Shown: piece by piece, positions 29,369 through 37,982 of the stretch
Numbering within the stretch: position 1 is the first letter of the stretch
Layout of the letters: every line of letters starts with the position of its first letter
Origin: Caldicellulosiruptor owensensis OL
GTDB lineage: Bacteria; Bacillota; Thermoanaerobacteria; Caldicellulosiruptorales; Caldicellulosiruptoraceae
Direction of reading: 5' to 3'
Assembly: GCF_000166335.1 (NCBI RefSeq)
Contig: NC_014657.1
Coordinates: forward strand, 798,501 to 862,500
Length of the DNA: 64,000 nucleotides
Notes under the pieces: model-generated
What the model was told of the DNA's origin: nothing
What the model saw: the letters and a program-made list of their open reading frames with translations, nothing else
Database searches by the model: none
Position numbers and translations under genes: made by a program

Positions 29369-30622
29369 GTGATGTTATTGTCAATTATCAAAGATTATTC
29401 TTTGTGGGAAGAAGGACTCAAAAAAATTAACTGGGCAAAAAGATTTATGCCTATTTTGAATCAGATAAAAGAAGAATATGGTGCAAAAAAACCGCTCACA
29501 GGTTTGAACGTAGCAATTTCTGTTCATCTTGAGGCAAAGACAGCAAATCTTGCCTTGCTTTTGAAAGATTTGGGTGCCAATGTGTTTGTTACAGGTTCTA
29601 ACCCTTTATCTACTCAGGATGATGTTGCCAGTGCTCTTGTTCATGAGAGCATTGAAGTATTTGCAATAAGAGGTGTGGAGACATCCGAATATTTTGTTCA
29701 TCTTGAAAAGACTCTTGAAAATAATATAGACCTTATAATTGATGACGGAGGAGACCTGACATATCTTCTTCACACAAAAAGGCAAGATTTGGCGAGCAGA
29801 ATAATTGGTGGCTGTGAAGAGACAACAACAGGTGTAATCAGGCTAAGAGCGCTTGAAAAAGAGGGCAAGCTCAAATTCCCTATGATTGCAGTCAACAATG
29901 CTTTTTGCAAACATCTCTTTGACAATCGAATTGGAACTGGTCAGTCTACTTGGGATGGGATAATGAGAACTACAAATATAACAGTTGCAGGCAAGTATGT
30001 AGTTGTTGCAGGATATGGTTTTTGTGGCAAGGGAATTGCAAAAAGAGCCCAGGGACTTGGTGCAAAAGTAATTGTTGTAGAGGTTGATCCGATCAAGGCA
30101 ATAGAAGCATATATGGATGGGTTTGAAGTAATGAAAATGCAAGAAGCCGCCAAGCTTGGCGATATTTTCATTACAGCAACAGGGTGCAAGGATGTGATAA
30201 GATACGAACATATTTTGCAAATGAGAGACGGAGCAATTCTGTGCAATAGCGGGCATTTTAATGTGGAGATAGATATTGCTACGCTTGATAAAAAGGCAGT
30301 CAAAAAGTATGAGGCAAGAAAGAATATCCATGGATATGTTCTTGAAAATGGCAAAGAGATTTTTGTAATAGCAGAGGGAAGACTTGTTAACCTTGCAGCA
30401 GCAGATGGGCATCCAATAGAGATTATGGATATGTCGTTTGCAATTCAAGCTTTGTCAAGCATATATGTTGTCCAAAATCGCAAAAAATTAGAAAATAGAG
30501 TATATAATGTTCCAGAGGAAATTGACAGGTTTGTTGCCGAGGTTAAGCTAAGATCTCTTGGTATTGAAATAGACAAGCTCACACCTGAGCAGGAAAAATA
30601 TCTTGAAAGTTGGGAAGTGTAA
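29369..30622 (+). CDS. ahcY: S-adenosylhomocysteine (or S-inosylhomocysteine) hydrolase
   Basis: The roughly 415-residue NAD-dependent enzyme has NVAISVHLEAKTANLALLL, NNAFCKHLFDNRIGTGQS and the Rossmann motif VVAGYGFCGKGIAKRAQG. It splits S-adenosylhomocysteine into homocysteine and a nucleoside. It ends SWEV without the longer tail of many bacterial and eukaryotic enzymes. GTG 29369, ATG 29372 and TTG 29378 are competing starts; spacing from AAAAGGGTG favours the last two. The next gene is an MTA/SAH deaminase, so the real substrate could be the deaminated form. Confidence 0.9.
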   Translation: MMLLSIIKDYSLWEEGLKKINWAKRFMPILNQIKEEYGAKKPLTGLNVAISVHLEAKTANLALLLKDLGANVFVTGSNPLSTQDDVASALVHESIEVFAIRGVETSEYFVHLEKTLENNIDLIIDDGGDLTYLLHTKRQDLASRIIGGCEETTTGVIRLRALEKEGKLKFPMIAVNNAFCKHLFDNRIGTGQSTWDGIMRTTNITVAGKYVVVAGYGFCGKGIAKRAQGLGAKVIVVEVDPIKAIEAYMDGFEVMKMQEAAKLGDIFITATGCKDVIRYEHILQMRDGAILCNSGHFNVEIDIATLDKKAVKKYEARKNIHGYVLENGKEIFVIAEGRLVNLAAADGHPIEIMDMSFAIQALSSIYVVQNRKKLENRVYNVPEEIDRFVAEVKLRSLGIEIDKLTPEQEKYLESWEV

Positions 30623-30626
30623 GTGT

Positions 30627-31913
30627 ATGGATATATTGATTAAAAATACTATAATTATTACTTGTAATACACAAAATGAGGTTTTAAAGGGCGATATTCT
30701 TATCAAGAATGGTAAGATTGCAAGGATAGCAGAAAATATAGAGCTATCTATTTATGAGCAAGGTAGTGTTAAAGTCATTGAAGGAAAAGATTTAATAGCC
30801 ATACCGGGACTTATAAATGCACATACACACTGCGGTCAGACAATTTTGCGTTCTTTTGCAGATGATATGCCTTTATATGATTGGTTATTTGAGAAGATTT
30901 TCCCGGCAGAAGAAAAGCTTACAAAAGAGATGATTTATTTTTCTTCTCTTCTTGGCATTGCAGAGATGCTAAGAAGCGGCACAACAATGTTTTTTGATAT
31001 GTACTTTCATGAAGATATGACAGCAAAAGCTGTTCAACAAACAGGCATAAAGGCAGTTTTATCACGAGGACTTCAGACAGATGAAAAAGAGGATATTAGA
31101 CTTGATGAGACAAAAGAGCTGTTTTATAATTATTCAAGTGAAAGAATAAAAGTATTTTTTGGACCACATTCAATATACACTTGTTCATATAATCTTTTAG
31201 AAAAGGTTGCACATCTTGCACAAGAATTCAAAACAGGGGTAATGATACATCTTAGTGAATCAGAAAATGAGGTCAATGGATGTTATGAAAAATATGATAT
31301 GTCACCTGTAAAACTATGCAGTCGGGCAGGGCTTTTTGATACAATTTGTATAGCAGCACACTGTGTATATGTAGATGATGAAGATATAGAAATATTGTCT
31401 GAGAAAAATGTATCTTGTGTTTACAATCCGACGAGCAATCTCAAACTGGGCAATGGTTTTGCACCTGTGCACAACATGATAAAGTCTGGAGTAAATGTTG
31501 CCATTGGTACAGATTCGGCAGCAAGTAACAACAACTTGAATATGCTTGAGGAGATACACATTGCCTCTTTGCTTGAAAAAGGAATATACAGATTACCAGA
31601 TATTTTGAATGCCCAGCAGATTCTCAAAATGGCTACAACAAATGCAGCATTGGCAGCAGGAATTTATAACACAGGAGTTTTGCAAGAAGGTTTTTGTGCT
31701 GATATAGTCCTGCTGAAAGCAAATGATTTTAACATGCTGCCATGTTATAATCCAATTTCTAATGTTGTTTATAGTAGCAATCCTTCAAATGTGTATGCTA
31801 CAATAGTGGATGGACAGATTCTTTACATGGATGGCAAACTTTTTACAATTGATGAAGAGGCTCTTGTAAGAGAGATAAAAAGTATAGAAAAATTTTTGAA
31901 AGAGAGTGTTTAG
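30627..31913 (+). CDS. mtaD: 5-methylthioadenosine/S-adenosylhomocysteine deaminase
   Basis: The 428-residue amidohydrolase has the metal site NAHTHCGQTILRSF, HLSESENEV, the later metal His in CIAAHCVYVDD, and the catalytic GTDSAASNNNLNM. It deaminates adenosine, methylthioadenosine or S-adenosylhomocysteine to inosine forms. It starts 4 bp after the hydrolase gene, so the two are probably one translational unit. ATG 30627 is chosen over the overlapping TTG at 30603. Confidence 0.9.
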   Translation: MDILIKNTIIITCNTQNEVLKGDILIKNGKIARIAENIELSIYEQGSVKVIEGKDLIAIPGLINAHTHCGQTILRSFADDMPLYDWLFEKIFPAEEKLTKEMIYFSSLLGIAEMLRSGTTMFFDMYFHEDMTAKAVQQTGIKAVLSRGLQTDEKEDIRLDETKELFYNYSSERIKVFFGPHSIYTCSYNLLEKVAHLAQEFKTGVMIHLSESENEVNGCYEKYDMSPVKLCSRAGLFDTICIAAHCVYVDDEDIEILSEKNVSCVYNPTSNLKLGNGFAPVHNMIKSGVNVAIGTDSAASNNNLNMLEEIHIASLLEKGIYRLPDILNAQQILKMATTNAALAAGIYNTGVLQEGFCADIVLLKANDFNMLPCYNPISNVVYSSNPSNVYATIVDGQILYMDGKLFTIDEEALVREIKSIEKFLKESV

Positions 31914-31947
31914 AAATCTTTTTAAGCCATGAAAGGAAGGACAAGAA

Positions 31948-33504
31948 TTGCAGTATAAAAAAGCTACAAAAATAGCGCTGCAGCTTTTTGTTGTAACAGT
32001 CTTTACAAAACTTATAGGGTTCATAAGAGAGGTAGCATTTGGTGCAAGGTTTGGCACAAGTGTAAAGGCAGATGCTTTTCCCCTTGCACTGCAGCTTCCA
32101 AACATCCTTTTTGCTTCTGTTTTTGCTGCTTTTTCAACCTCATTTATACCATTTTATACAGATATACGTGAAAAAAAGGGCGAGGATGAGGGAATAAAAT
32201 TTACAAACAGTGTAATAAATACATTGCTTCTTGCATCATCAATTGTTGCAATTTTAGGTTTTATATTTTCTAAACAACTTATTTTGCTTCAGGTTCATCA
32301 GAGCAAAGAACTTCAGATTATGTATGCATCAAAAATTTTAAAAATCACAATCTTTATGATAATATTTACAAGTTCAGCAAACATACTTCAAGGTTTTTTA
32401 CAGGCAAACGGGAATTTTACAAAACCGGTACTATCAAGCATTCCTTTTAATTTCTCAATTTTTGTCGCGATATTTTTATCGTACTTTGAACCGTTCAAGA
32501 AATTTGATATATATATAGTGGCGATAGGATTTGTTGTCGGGTATTTTTGGAGTTTGGTTTACCAGCTTAATAATTCAAAAAAATATGGCTTTAAATTTTA
32601 TCCTGTGATAGGGCTGAAAGATGAAAACATAAAAAAGATGATAAAATTTTCTTTCCCGGTTTTTATAAGCAGCAGCATGGCACAGCTTTATACCTTTATA
32701 GACAGATATCTTTTGACAGGAACGTCAACTGGTGCTGTTGCGGCTGTTGCATATGCGGGGAAGCTCAATGATGTGGTGGTTGGAGTTTTTTCATCATCAA
32801 TTTCTGTTTTAGCTTTTTCTACTTTATCTAATCTTCAGGCAAAAGGAGATAAAGAAAATTTTAGAAAATTTTTCGTGTCTGCAGTAAATTCAATTATACT
32901 AATGATGATGCCATTTGCAATTGGTGGTATGATTATGGCAAAAGAAATAACAAGATTAATCTATCAGAGAGGAAATTTTACTACTGAATCTACCTTACTT
33001 ACAGCTTCACCACTTATGTTTTACTGTTTGGGTTTTGTAGGGCTTGGGCTCAGGGATATATTAAACAGAACTTTGTATGTTTTGAAAGATTCAAAAACAG
33101 CCGTAAAAAACGGTGTTATTGCTATTATTTGCAACATAATACTTGATGTAATATTTATTCATAAGTTCAAACACACCGGTGCTGCTATGGCTTTTGCGAC
33201 GGCAAACTACATTGCAGCAGTTTTGCTTTTTATTTCTCTGAGAAAAAAGCTGGGTTCAATTGGCTGGAAAAGGATTGCAGGTGTATTTGTAAAGGCACTT
33301 GTTGCAAGCTTGGTAATGGGTGTCTTTGTATATGCATTTAAACAAAAATTTATTTATTTAACAATGCCATTTAAATACTTTGCCATTTATACCTCGGCAA
33401 GTATTTTGCTTGGAATGGGAATATATGCAGGACTTATATATCTTTTGAAAGTTGAAGAAGTAGGTTTTATTGTAAAAATGGTAAGAGAAAAATTTGGGAT
33501 TTAA
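31948..33504 (+). CDS. murJ: Lipid II flippase MurJ (MviN family)
   Basis: The 518-residue polytopic protein has the MviN/MurJ opening (TKLIGFIREVAFGARFGTSVKADAF split by context), conserved LPNILFASVFAAFSTSFIP and about 14 membrane segments. It flips lipid II across the membrane for peptidoglycan synthesis. TTG 31948 follows AAAGGAAGGA. The arginines typical of the central cavity region are present in FIRE. Confidence 0.9.
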   Translation: MQYKKATKIALQLFVVTVFTKLIGFIREVAFGARFGTSVKADAFPLALQLPNILFASVFAAFSTSFIPFYTDIREKKGEDEGIKFTNSVINTLLLASSIVAILGFIFSKQLILLQVHQSKELQIMYASKILKITIFMIIFTSSANILQGFLQANGNFTKPVLSSIPFNFSIFVAIFLSYFEPFKKFDIYIVAIGFVVGYFWSLVYQLNNSKKYGFKFYPVIGLKDENIKKMIKFSFPVFISSSMAQLYTFIDRYLLTGTSTGAVAAVAYAGKLNDVVVGVFSSSISVLAFSTLSNLQAKGDKENFRKFFVSAVNSIILMMMPFAIGGMIMAKEITRLIYQRGNFTTESTLLTASPLMFYCLGFVGLGLRDILNRTLYVLKDSKTAVKNGVIAIICNIILDVIFIHKFKHTGAAMAFATANYIAAVLLFISLRKKLGSIGWKRIAGVFVKALVASLVMGVFVYAFKQKFIYLTMPFKYFAIYTSASILLGMGIYAGLIYLLKVEEVGFIVKMVREKFGI

Positions 33505-33534
33505 AAAACCAAAGAAAGGAGAAGAAGTATTAAG

Positions 33535-34725
33535 ATGGATATCGAACATCAATTGAAGGTTTTTAAAAAAGGTGCTGCTGAGATAATTACAGAAGAGGAG
33601 CTTGTTGAAAAGTTAAAGCAAGACAGACCTTTAAACATAAAACTTGGGCTTGACCCAAACGTGCCAGACGTTCATCTTGGACATGCTGTGGTTTTGAGGA
33701 AACTTAAACAGCTTCAAGACCTTGGACACAATATAATCTTGATAATTGGTGATTTTACTGCAATGATTGGTGACCCGACAGGAAAGTCGGAGACAAGAAA
33801 ACAGCTTACAAAAGAAGAGGTCCAAAAAAATGCAGAACCTTTCAAACAGCAGGTTTTAAAGATATTAGACCCAAAGAAGACAACAGTCAGATACAACAGC
33901 GAATGGCTTGAGCCTATGAACTTCTTGGATGTTATAAACTTGGCATCAAAATACACAGTTGCAAGAATGCTTGAAAGAGAGACATTTAAGCAGAGAATGG
34001 AAAAGAACTTGCCACTCTCAATACATGAGTTTTTCTACCCGCTTATGCAGGGGTATGACTCTGTTGTTATAGAAGCCGATGTTGAGCTTGGCGCAACAGA
34101 ACAGAAATTTAATATTCTAATGGGAAGAACTCTTCAAAAAGAATATGGTTGCAAGACTATTCAGGTTGCGCTTTTGATGCCAATTTTGGTTGGTACAGAT
34201 GGTGTTAATAAGATGAGCAAGAGCCTTGGAAACTATATTGGAATAAATGAACCGCCAAATATAATGTATGGAAAGGTAATGTCAATCCCTGATGAGATTA
34301 TGATTTCGTACTATGAACTAACAACCGATTTAGAGCCTGAAGAGATTGAAGAGATGAAAAGAAAGCTTGAAGAAGGGACCCTTCATCCAAGAGATGCAAA
34401 GATGAGACTTGCAAGAGAGATTGTAAAGCTCTATCATGGCGAAGAGGCGGCGATAAGGGCTGAAGAAGAATTCATAAAAGTGTTCCAGAAAAAAGACATA
34501 CCAGACAACATTCCTGAGGTTGAGCTTCAAAGCTCAAAGGTGTATTTGCCAAGGTTTATGGTAGAAAATAAGCTCTGCTCATCTACGAGTGAGGGAATGA
34601 GACTTATCAAAAGCGGTGCTGTTAAACTCAACGGTGAGAAGGTAAATGACCTTGACATTGAACTTCAAAACGGCGATGTTTTGCAGGTAGGCAAGCTAAA
34701 ATTTGTAAAAGTAAAGCTTTTGTGA
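33535..34725 (+). CDS. tyrS: Tyrosyl-tRNA synthetase
   Basis: The 396-residue class I synthetase has LGLDPNVPDVHLGHAVVLRK (HIGH motif as HLGH), KMSKSLGNY, and a C-terminal S4 RNA-binding domain (STSEGMRLIKSGAVKLNGEK). Its last codons (KFVKVKLL, 34699-34725) sit inside the terminator stem. They are copied as relics at 36307 and 37983 by the tandem duplication downstream. No T-box is visible in the 30-bp gap from murJ. Confidence 0.96.
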   Translation: MDIEHQLKVFKKGAAEIITEEELVEKLKQDRPLNIKLGLDPNVPDVHLGHAVVLRKLKQLQDLGHNIILIIGDFTAMIGDPTGKSETRKQLTKEEVQKNAEPFKQQVLKILDPKKTTVRYNSEWLEPMNFLDVINLASKYTVARMLERETFKQRMEKNLPLSIHEFFYPLMQGYDSVVIEADVELGATEQKFNILMGRTLQKEYGCKTIQVALLMPILVGTDGVNKMSKSLGNYIGINEPPNIMYGKVMSIPDEIMISYYELTTDLEPEEIEEMKRKLEEGTLHPRDAKMRLAREIVKLYHGEEAAIRAEEEFIKVFQKKDIPDNIPEVELQSSKVYLPRFMVENKLCSSTSEGMRLIKSGAVKLNGEKVNDLDIELQNGDVLQVGKLKFVKVKLL

Positions 34726-34754
34726 AGGTAAAACCTTTGCAAAAGCTTTTTTGT
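34713..34754 (+). terminator. tyrS terminator (copies at 36329, 38005 and 38362)
   Basis: AAAGCTTTTG (34713-34722) pairs with CAAAAGCTTT (34740-34749), with an inner AAGG/CCTT extension, and a T-run follows. Near-identical copies stand at 36329-36370 and 38005-38047, and a degenerate one at 38362-38406. Confidence 0.85.
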
Positions 34755-34830
34755 TTTACATAAAACAATAGTTGTATTTTTATCAAAATATTACAAGTGC
34801 TACAAAATAAAAATTTAGGCAGTTTGCATA

Positions 34831-34860
34831 TTGTTGTTGTTATTGTTGTTGTGATATAGT
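34831..34860 (+). promoter_or_regulatory. Possible toxin 1 promoter with TTG-triplet spacer; region 34755-35056
   Basis: TTGTTG (34831-34836) and TATAGT (34855-34860) are 18 bp apart, and the spacer is made of TTG triplets. The rest of the 34755-35056 gap holds TAAAAATTTAGGCA just upstream, an AGAGGTGA followed only by TTG-TTA-stop, and AGAAAGGAG before the toxin ATG. The same sequence is repeated at 36447-36476. No other gene is seen in the gap. Confidence 0.45.
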
Positions 34861-35056
34861 AAAAGTAAATAAATAGTTAAAGAGGTGACATTGTTATAAA
34901 AAGTTTTAATTTGAACTAAAGAAAAAGTGTTGCCTGTGGTAATTAAAATTATTATTTTTGTCCTTTGCAGCCAGTAGAAGTTATAAGAATTTTGTTATTG
35001 GATAGGTAGGTAGAGAAGAAATTATAATGTAAAAAGTAGAAAGGAGATTTGGATAT

Positions 35057-35857
35057 ATGAGAAGAGGCATCTTAAGACTTACAGGTATGATAGCTATAAT
35101 ACTTGTATTAGTAGGAGTTTTTTGTACGAGAACTTTAGCAAATGTAGAGGATGATTTAAGAGCACAACAGGTTACTAATATTACCCATAACTATGGCAAT
35201 GAAATTTTAGGTAGTTCGGATAGCAGTTCTGAAATTAGAGGAATTCAAACTAATAAAGGCGAGGAGAAAATATTAGGGAACACATTACCCAATTATGTAA
35301 TATTAAATTGGAATGCAACAGAAGATTCAATTATTTTTGATATAACAAATTTAGGAATAGATTTAGTAGACTTGGTATATGGTACTATTGATACTGGGAA
35401 CATGAAGAAAAGCTTTCAATTTTCTAATGTTGGGATTGGAAAGAACAAATACACTGTAAGTGGAGTTCCGCTTTTAACTTGTGAGGAAAAAATTAAAATA
35501 GTGTGGTATGCTAAAGATGGTGGAGAAACTTTTGGAAGTGCTACTTCAACAGGAAGTCGTCAAATTCCCCAGAGTTTACTTAATCTCTGGGGACCAGGAA
35601 GTTTTGGTTCAAGAACGAAGTGTTTAGATTATCATTTCGGGCAACATGGTCGAGAAGTATCTGCATCAAATATATGTGAGTATGTAAGATTGGCTGATGA
35701 ATTTAGGAAAAGAGTTATTGAATTGAAATTAACACCACAAAAACTTGTTGATGGTAAAACTCCTAATGTGTACAGATTTAGATACAATGGGTATTATTTA
35801 GATGCAGTATGCGTGAACTTAGTTCCAATCGGGGATTTAATTAGTTTTGGTAAATAA
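35057..35857 (+). CDS. Secreted toxin-like protein, copy 1
   Basis: The 266-residue protein has a Sec signal peptide (MRRGILRLTG to a cut after residue 28, TLA/N), a beta-rich middle domain (about 70-165) of no family I recognise, then a C-terminal domain with CLDYHFGQHGREV (H193, H197, G198, E200), TPNVYRFRY, YYLDAVC and a final GDLISFG. That HxxxHG-E plus terminal ISFG pattern resembles BECR-fold RNase tips of polymorphic toxins; this is pattern recall, not a search. There are no Rhs, LXG or wall-anchor features, so it seems to be exported free. The ATG has AGAAAGGAG. A putative immunity gene follows 43 bp later. Confidence 0.65.
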   Translation: MRRGILRLTGMIAIILVLVGVFCTRTLANVEDDLRAQQVTNITHNYGNEILGSSDSSSEIRGIQTNKGEEKILGNTLPNYVILNWNATEDSIIFDITNLGIDLVDLVYGTIDTGNMKKSFQFSNVGIGKNKYTVSGVPLLTCEEKIKIVWYAKDGGETFGSATSTGSRQIPQSLLNLWGPGSFGSRTKCLDYHFGQHGREVSASNICEYVRLADEFRKRVIELKLTPQKLVDGKTPNVYRFRYNGYYLDAVCVNLVPIGDLISFGK

Positions 35858-35900
35858 TAAAGGTGTATTAATTTATTACATTATGGAGGTGTTTTTGTAA

Positions 35901-36260
35901 ATGTACAAAGGTACAATGTGTGAATTTGGTATTATTGACGAGATAGATAGAAACAAAGATTATTGTAAGTATGAGCCTGAAAAGTATGATTGTATATATG
36001 TGGATAGTGATATTGTATTGGACTGGTGGGAGATGGGGCTAAGGAGAGTAAAAACGTATATTGGAGGGGGTTTTGATGAAGAGTTTTATGGTATAGACGT
36101 AAATGGAGTTACATTGATACCGCCCGAGTCTCTTTTTGAGTTAGAGAAAGTAGTAGAAAGTGACCCGAGGACAAAAGAAGACAAAAGTCTACAGGAACTT
36201 TTAAAGAAGATTAGAAAAGCGAAAGAGGAGAATAAATATATGATTTGTTATGGAGTTTAA
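35901..36260 (+). CDS. Putative immunity protein, copy 1
   Basis: This 119-residue soluble acidic protein has CEFGIIDEIDRNKDY, EPEKYDCIYVDSD, a WWEMGLRRVKTYIGGG stretch and LIPPESLFELEKVV. It has no signal peptide, as expected for a cytoplasmic inhibitor of a neighbouring toxin before export or on re-entry. I do not recognise a named family; the immunity role is inferred from the gene pair. ATG 35901 follows GGAGGTG at 9-bp spacing. From its 6th or 7th codon on it is nucleotide-identical to copy 2 except at the last codon. Confidence 0.6.
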   Translation: MYKGTMCEFGIIDEIDRNKDYCKYEPEKYDCIYVDSDIVLDWWEMGLRRVKTYIGGGFDEEFYGIDVNGVTLIPPESLFELEKVVESDPRTKEDKSLQELLKKIRKAKEENKYMICYGV

Positions 36261-36672
36261 AGTTTAAGATTGACATTTAAAAGTTTTGATCCATACGGAT
36301 AAAAGATAAAATTTGTAAAGCCAAAAGTAAAGCTTTTGTGAAGGTAAAACCTTTGCAAAAGCTTTTTTGTTTTACATAAAACAATAGTTGTATTTTTATC
36401 AAAATATTACAAGTGCTACAAAATAAAAATTTAGGCAGTTTGCATATTGTTGTTGTTATTGTTGTTGTGATATAGTAAAAGTAAATAAATAGTTAAAGAG
36501 GTGACATTGTTATAAAAAGTTTTAATTTGAACTAAAGAAAAAGTGTTGCCTGTGGTAATTAAAATTATTATTTTTGTCCTTTGCAGCCAGTAGAAGTTAT
36601 AAGAATTTTGTTATTGGATAGGTAGGTAGAGAAGAAATTATAATGTAAAAAGTAGAAAGGAGATTTGGATAT

Positions 36673-37488
36673 ATGAGAAGAGGCATCTTAAGACTTACAG
36701 GTATGATAGCTATAATACTTGTATTAGTAGGAGTTTTTTGTACGAGAACTTTAGCAAATGTAGAGGATGATTTAAGAGCACAACAGGTTACTAATATTAC
36801 CCATAACTATGGCAATGAAATTTTAGGTAGTTCGGATAGCAGTTCTGAAATTAGAGGAATTCAAACTAATAAAGGCGAGGAGAAAATATTAGGGAACACA
36901 TTACCCAATTATGTAATATTAAATTGGAATGCAACAGAAGATTCAATTATTTTTGATATAACAAATTTAGGAATAGATTTAGTAGACTTGGTATATGGTA
37001 CTATTGATACTGGGAACATGAAGAAAAGCTTTCAATTTTCTAATGTTGGGATTGGAAAGAACAAATACACTGTAAGTGGAGTTCCGCTTTTAACTTGTGA
37101 GGAAAAAATTAAAATAGTGTGGTATGCCAAAGATGGTGGAGAAACTTTTGGAAGTGCTACTTCAACAGGAAGTCGTCAAATTCCCCAGAGTTTACTTAAT
37201 CTCTGGGGACCAGGAAGTTTTGGTTCAAGAACGAAGTGTTTAGATTATCATTTCGGGCAACATGGTCGAGAAGTATTTGCATCAAACATATGTGAGTATG
37301 TAAGAATGGCTGATAATGTAAGACGGGAGATTATTAACCAAAAATTAAAGCCTGTAAGACCTGTTAGTGGTGCAACTCCAAATGTATACAGATTTGAATA
37401 CGGGATATATTATTTGCATGCGGTATGCAAAAACTATGTTCTATCTGGTGATTTAATTAGTTTTGGTGAAAAAAATTCTAGTCCTTAA
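36673..37488 (+). CDS. Secreted toxin-like protein, copy 2 (variant tip)
   Basis: The 271-residue protein is identical to copy 1 in residues 1-201 (signal peptide, middle domain and H193/H197 motif). From residue 202 it differs: ADNVRREIINQKLKPVRPV replaces the copy 1 segment, YFEY-type residues follow, and the end is SFGEKNSSP. Motif positions TPNVYRF, YYL-AVC and GDLISFG are kept, so the fold is probably the same with a changed surface or specificity. The nucleotide break is sharp at 37277, which suggests recombination with another member of the family. Confidence 0.65.
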   Translation: MRRGILRLTGMIAIILVLVGVFCTRTLANVEDDLRAQQVTNITHNYGNEILGSSDSSSEIRGIQTNKGEEKILGNTLPNYVILNWNATEDSIIFDITNLGIDLVDLVYGTIDTGNMKKSFQFSNVGIGKNKYTVSGVPLLTCEEKIKIVWYAKDGGETFGSATSTGSRQIPQSLLNLWGPGSFGSRTKCLDYHFGQHGREVFASNICEYVRMADNVRREIINQKLKPVRPVSGATPNVYRFEYGIYYLHAVCKNYVLSGDLISFGEKNSSP

Positions 37489-37584
37489 TTAATTATCAAA
37501 AAATTAAGTAACACGAATATCAAAACAATTAACATTTTTTATATGAATTATTACATATTATCCAAGGGAGGTATTATTAAAAAA

Positions 37585-37935
37585 ATGTATACATGTGAAT
37601 TTGGTATTATTGACGAGATAGATAGAAACAAAGATTATTGTAAGTATGAGCCTGAAAAGTATGATTGTATATATGTGGATAGTGATATTGTATTGGACTG
37701 GTGGGAGATGGGGCTAAGGAGAGTAAAAACGTATATTGGAGGGGGTTTTGATGAAGAGTTTTATGGTATAGACGTAAATGGAGTTACATTGATACCGCCC
37801 GAGTCTCTTTTTGAGTTAGAGAAAGTAGTAGAAAGTGACCCGAGGACAAAAGAAGACAAAAGTCTACAGGAACTTTTAAAGAAGATTAGAAAAGCGAAAG
37901 AGGAGAATAAATATATGATTTGTTATGGAGTGTAA
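37585..37935 (+). CDS. Putative immunity protein, copy 2
   Basis: The protein is 116 residues from ATG 37585 (MYTCEFGIIDEIDRN), preceded by AAGGGAGG at 37564-37571; a longer frame from 37543 overlaps that ribosome site. From CEFGIID on it is identical to copy 1 although the toxin tip upstream differs. Only the first three residues and the 97-bp gap from the toxin are unit-specific. Confidence 0.6.
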   Translation: MYTCEFGIIDEIDRNKDYCKYEPEKYDCIYVDSDIVLDWWEMGLRRVKTYIGGGFDEEFYGIDVNGVTLIPPESLFELEKVVESDPRTKEDKSLQELLKKIRKAKEENKYMICYGV

Positions 37936-37982
37936 AGTTTAAGATTGACATTTAAAAGCTTTGATGCCATACGGATAAAAGA

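Larger units (their letters stand above)
34697..36306 (+). repeat. Tandem duplication, unit A (tyrS tail, leader, toxin 1, immunity 1)
   Basis: Unit A (from TAAAATTTGTAAA at 34697) is repeated as unit B from 36307. From 34710 to 35660 the copies agree at an offset of 1616; I noticed only one mismatch by eye, a silent T/C at about 35517/37133. From 35921 to about 36300 they agree again at an offset of 1675. The block 35661-35920 versus 37277-37595 is divergent. Confidence 0.92.
36307..37982 (+). repeat. Tandem duplication, unit B (tyrS relic, leader, toxin 2, immunity 2)
   Basis: The unit starts with a relic of the tyrS 3' end (AAA TTT GTA AAG CCA AAA GTA...), six bases longer than the true tail, then the terminator copy at 36329-36370 and the full leader. 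The 36261-36672 gap holds nothing else, except a repeated promoter candidate at 36447-36476. Confidence 0.92.

Noticed and set aside
34880-34912. Leader peptide after AGAGGTGA in the toxin leaders
   Set aside because: The only start is TTG followed by one codon and a stop in units A and B; a longer frame in the decayed copy is probably accidental.
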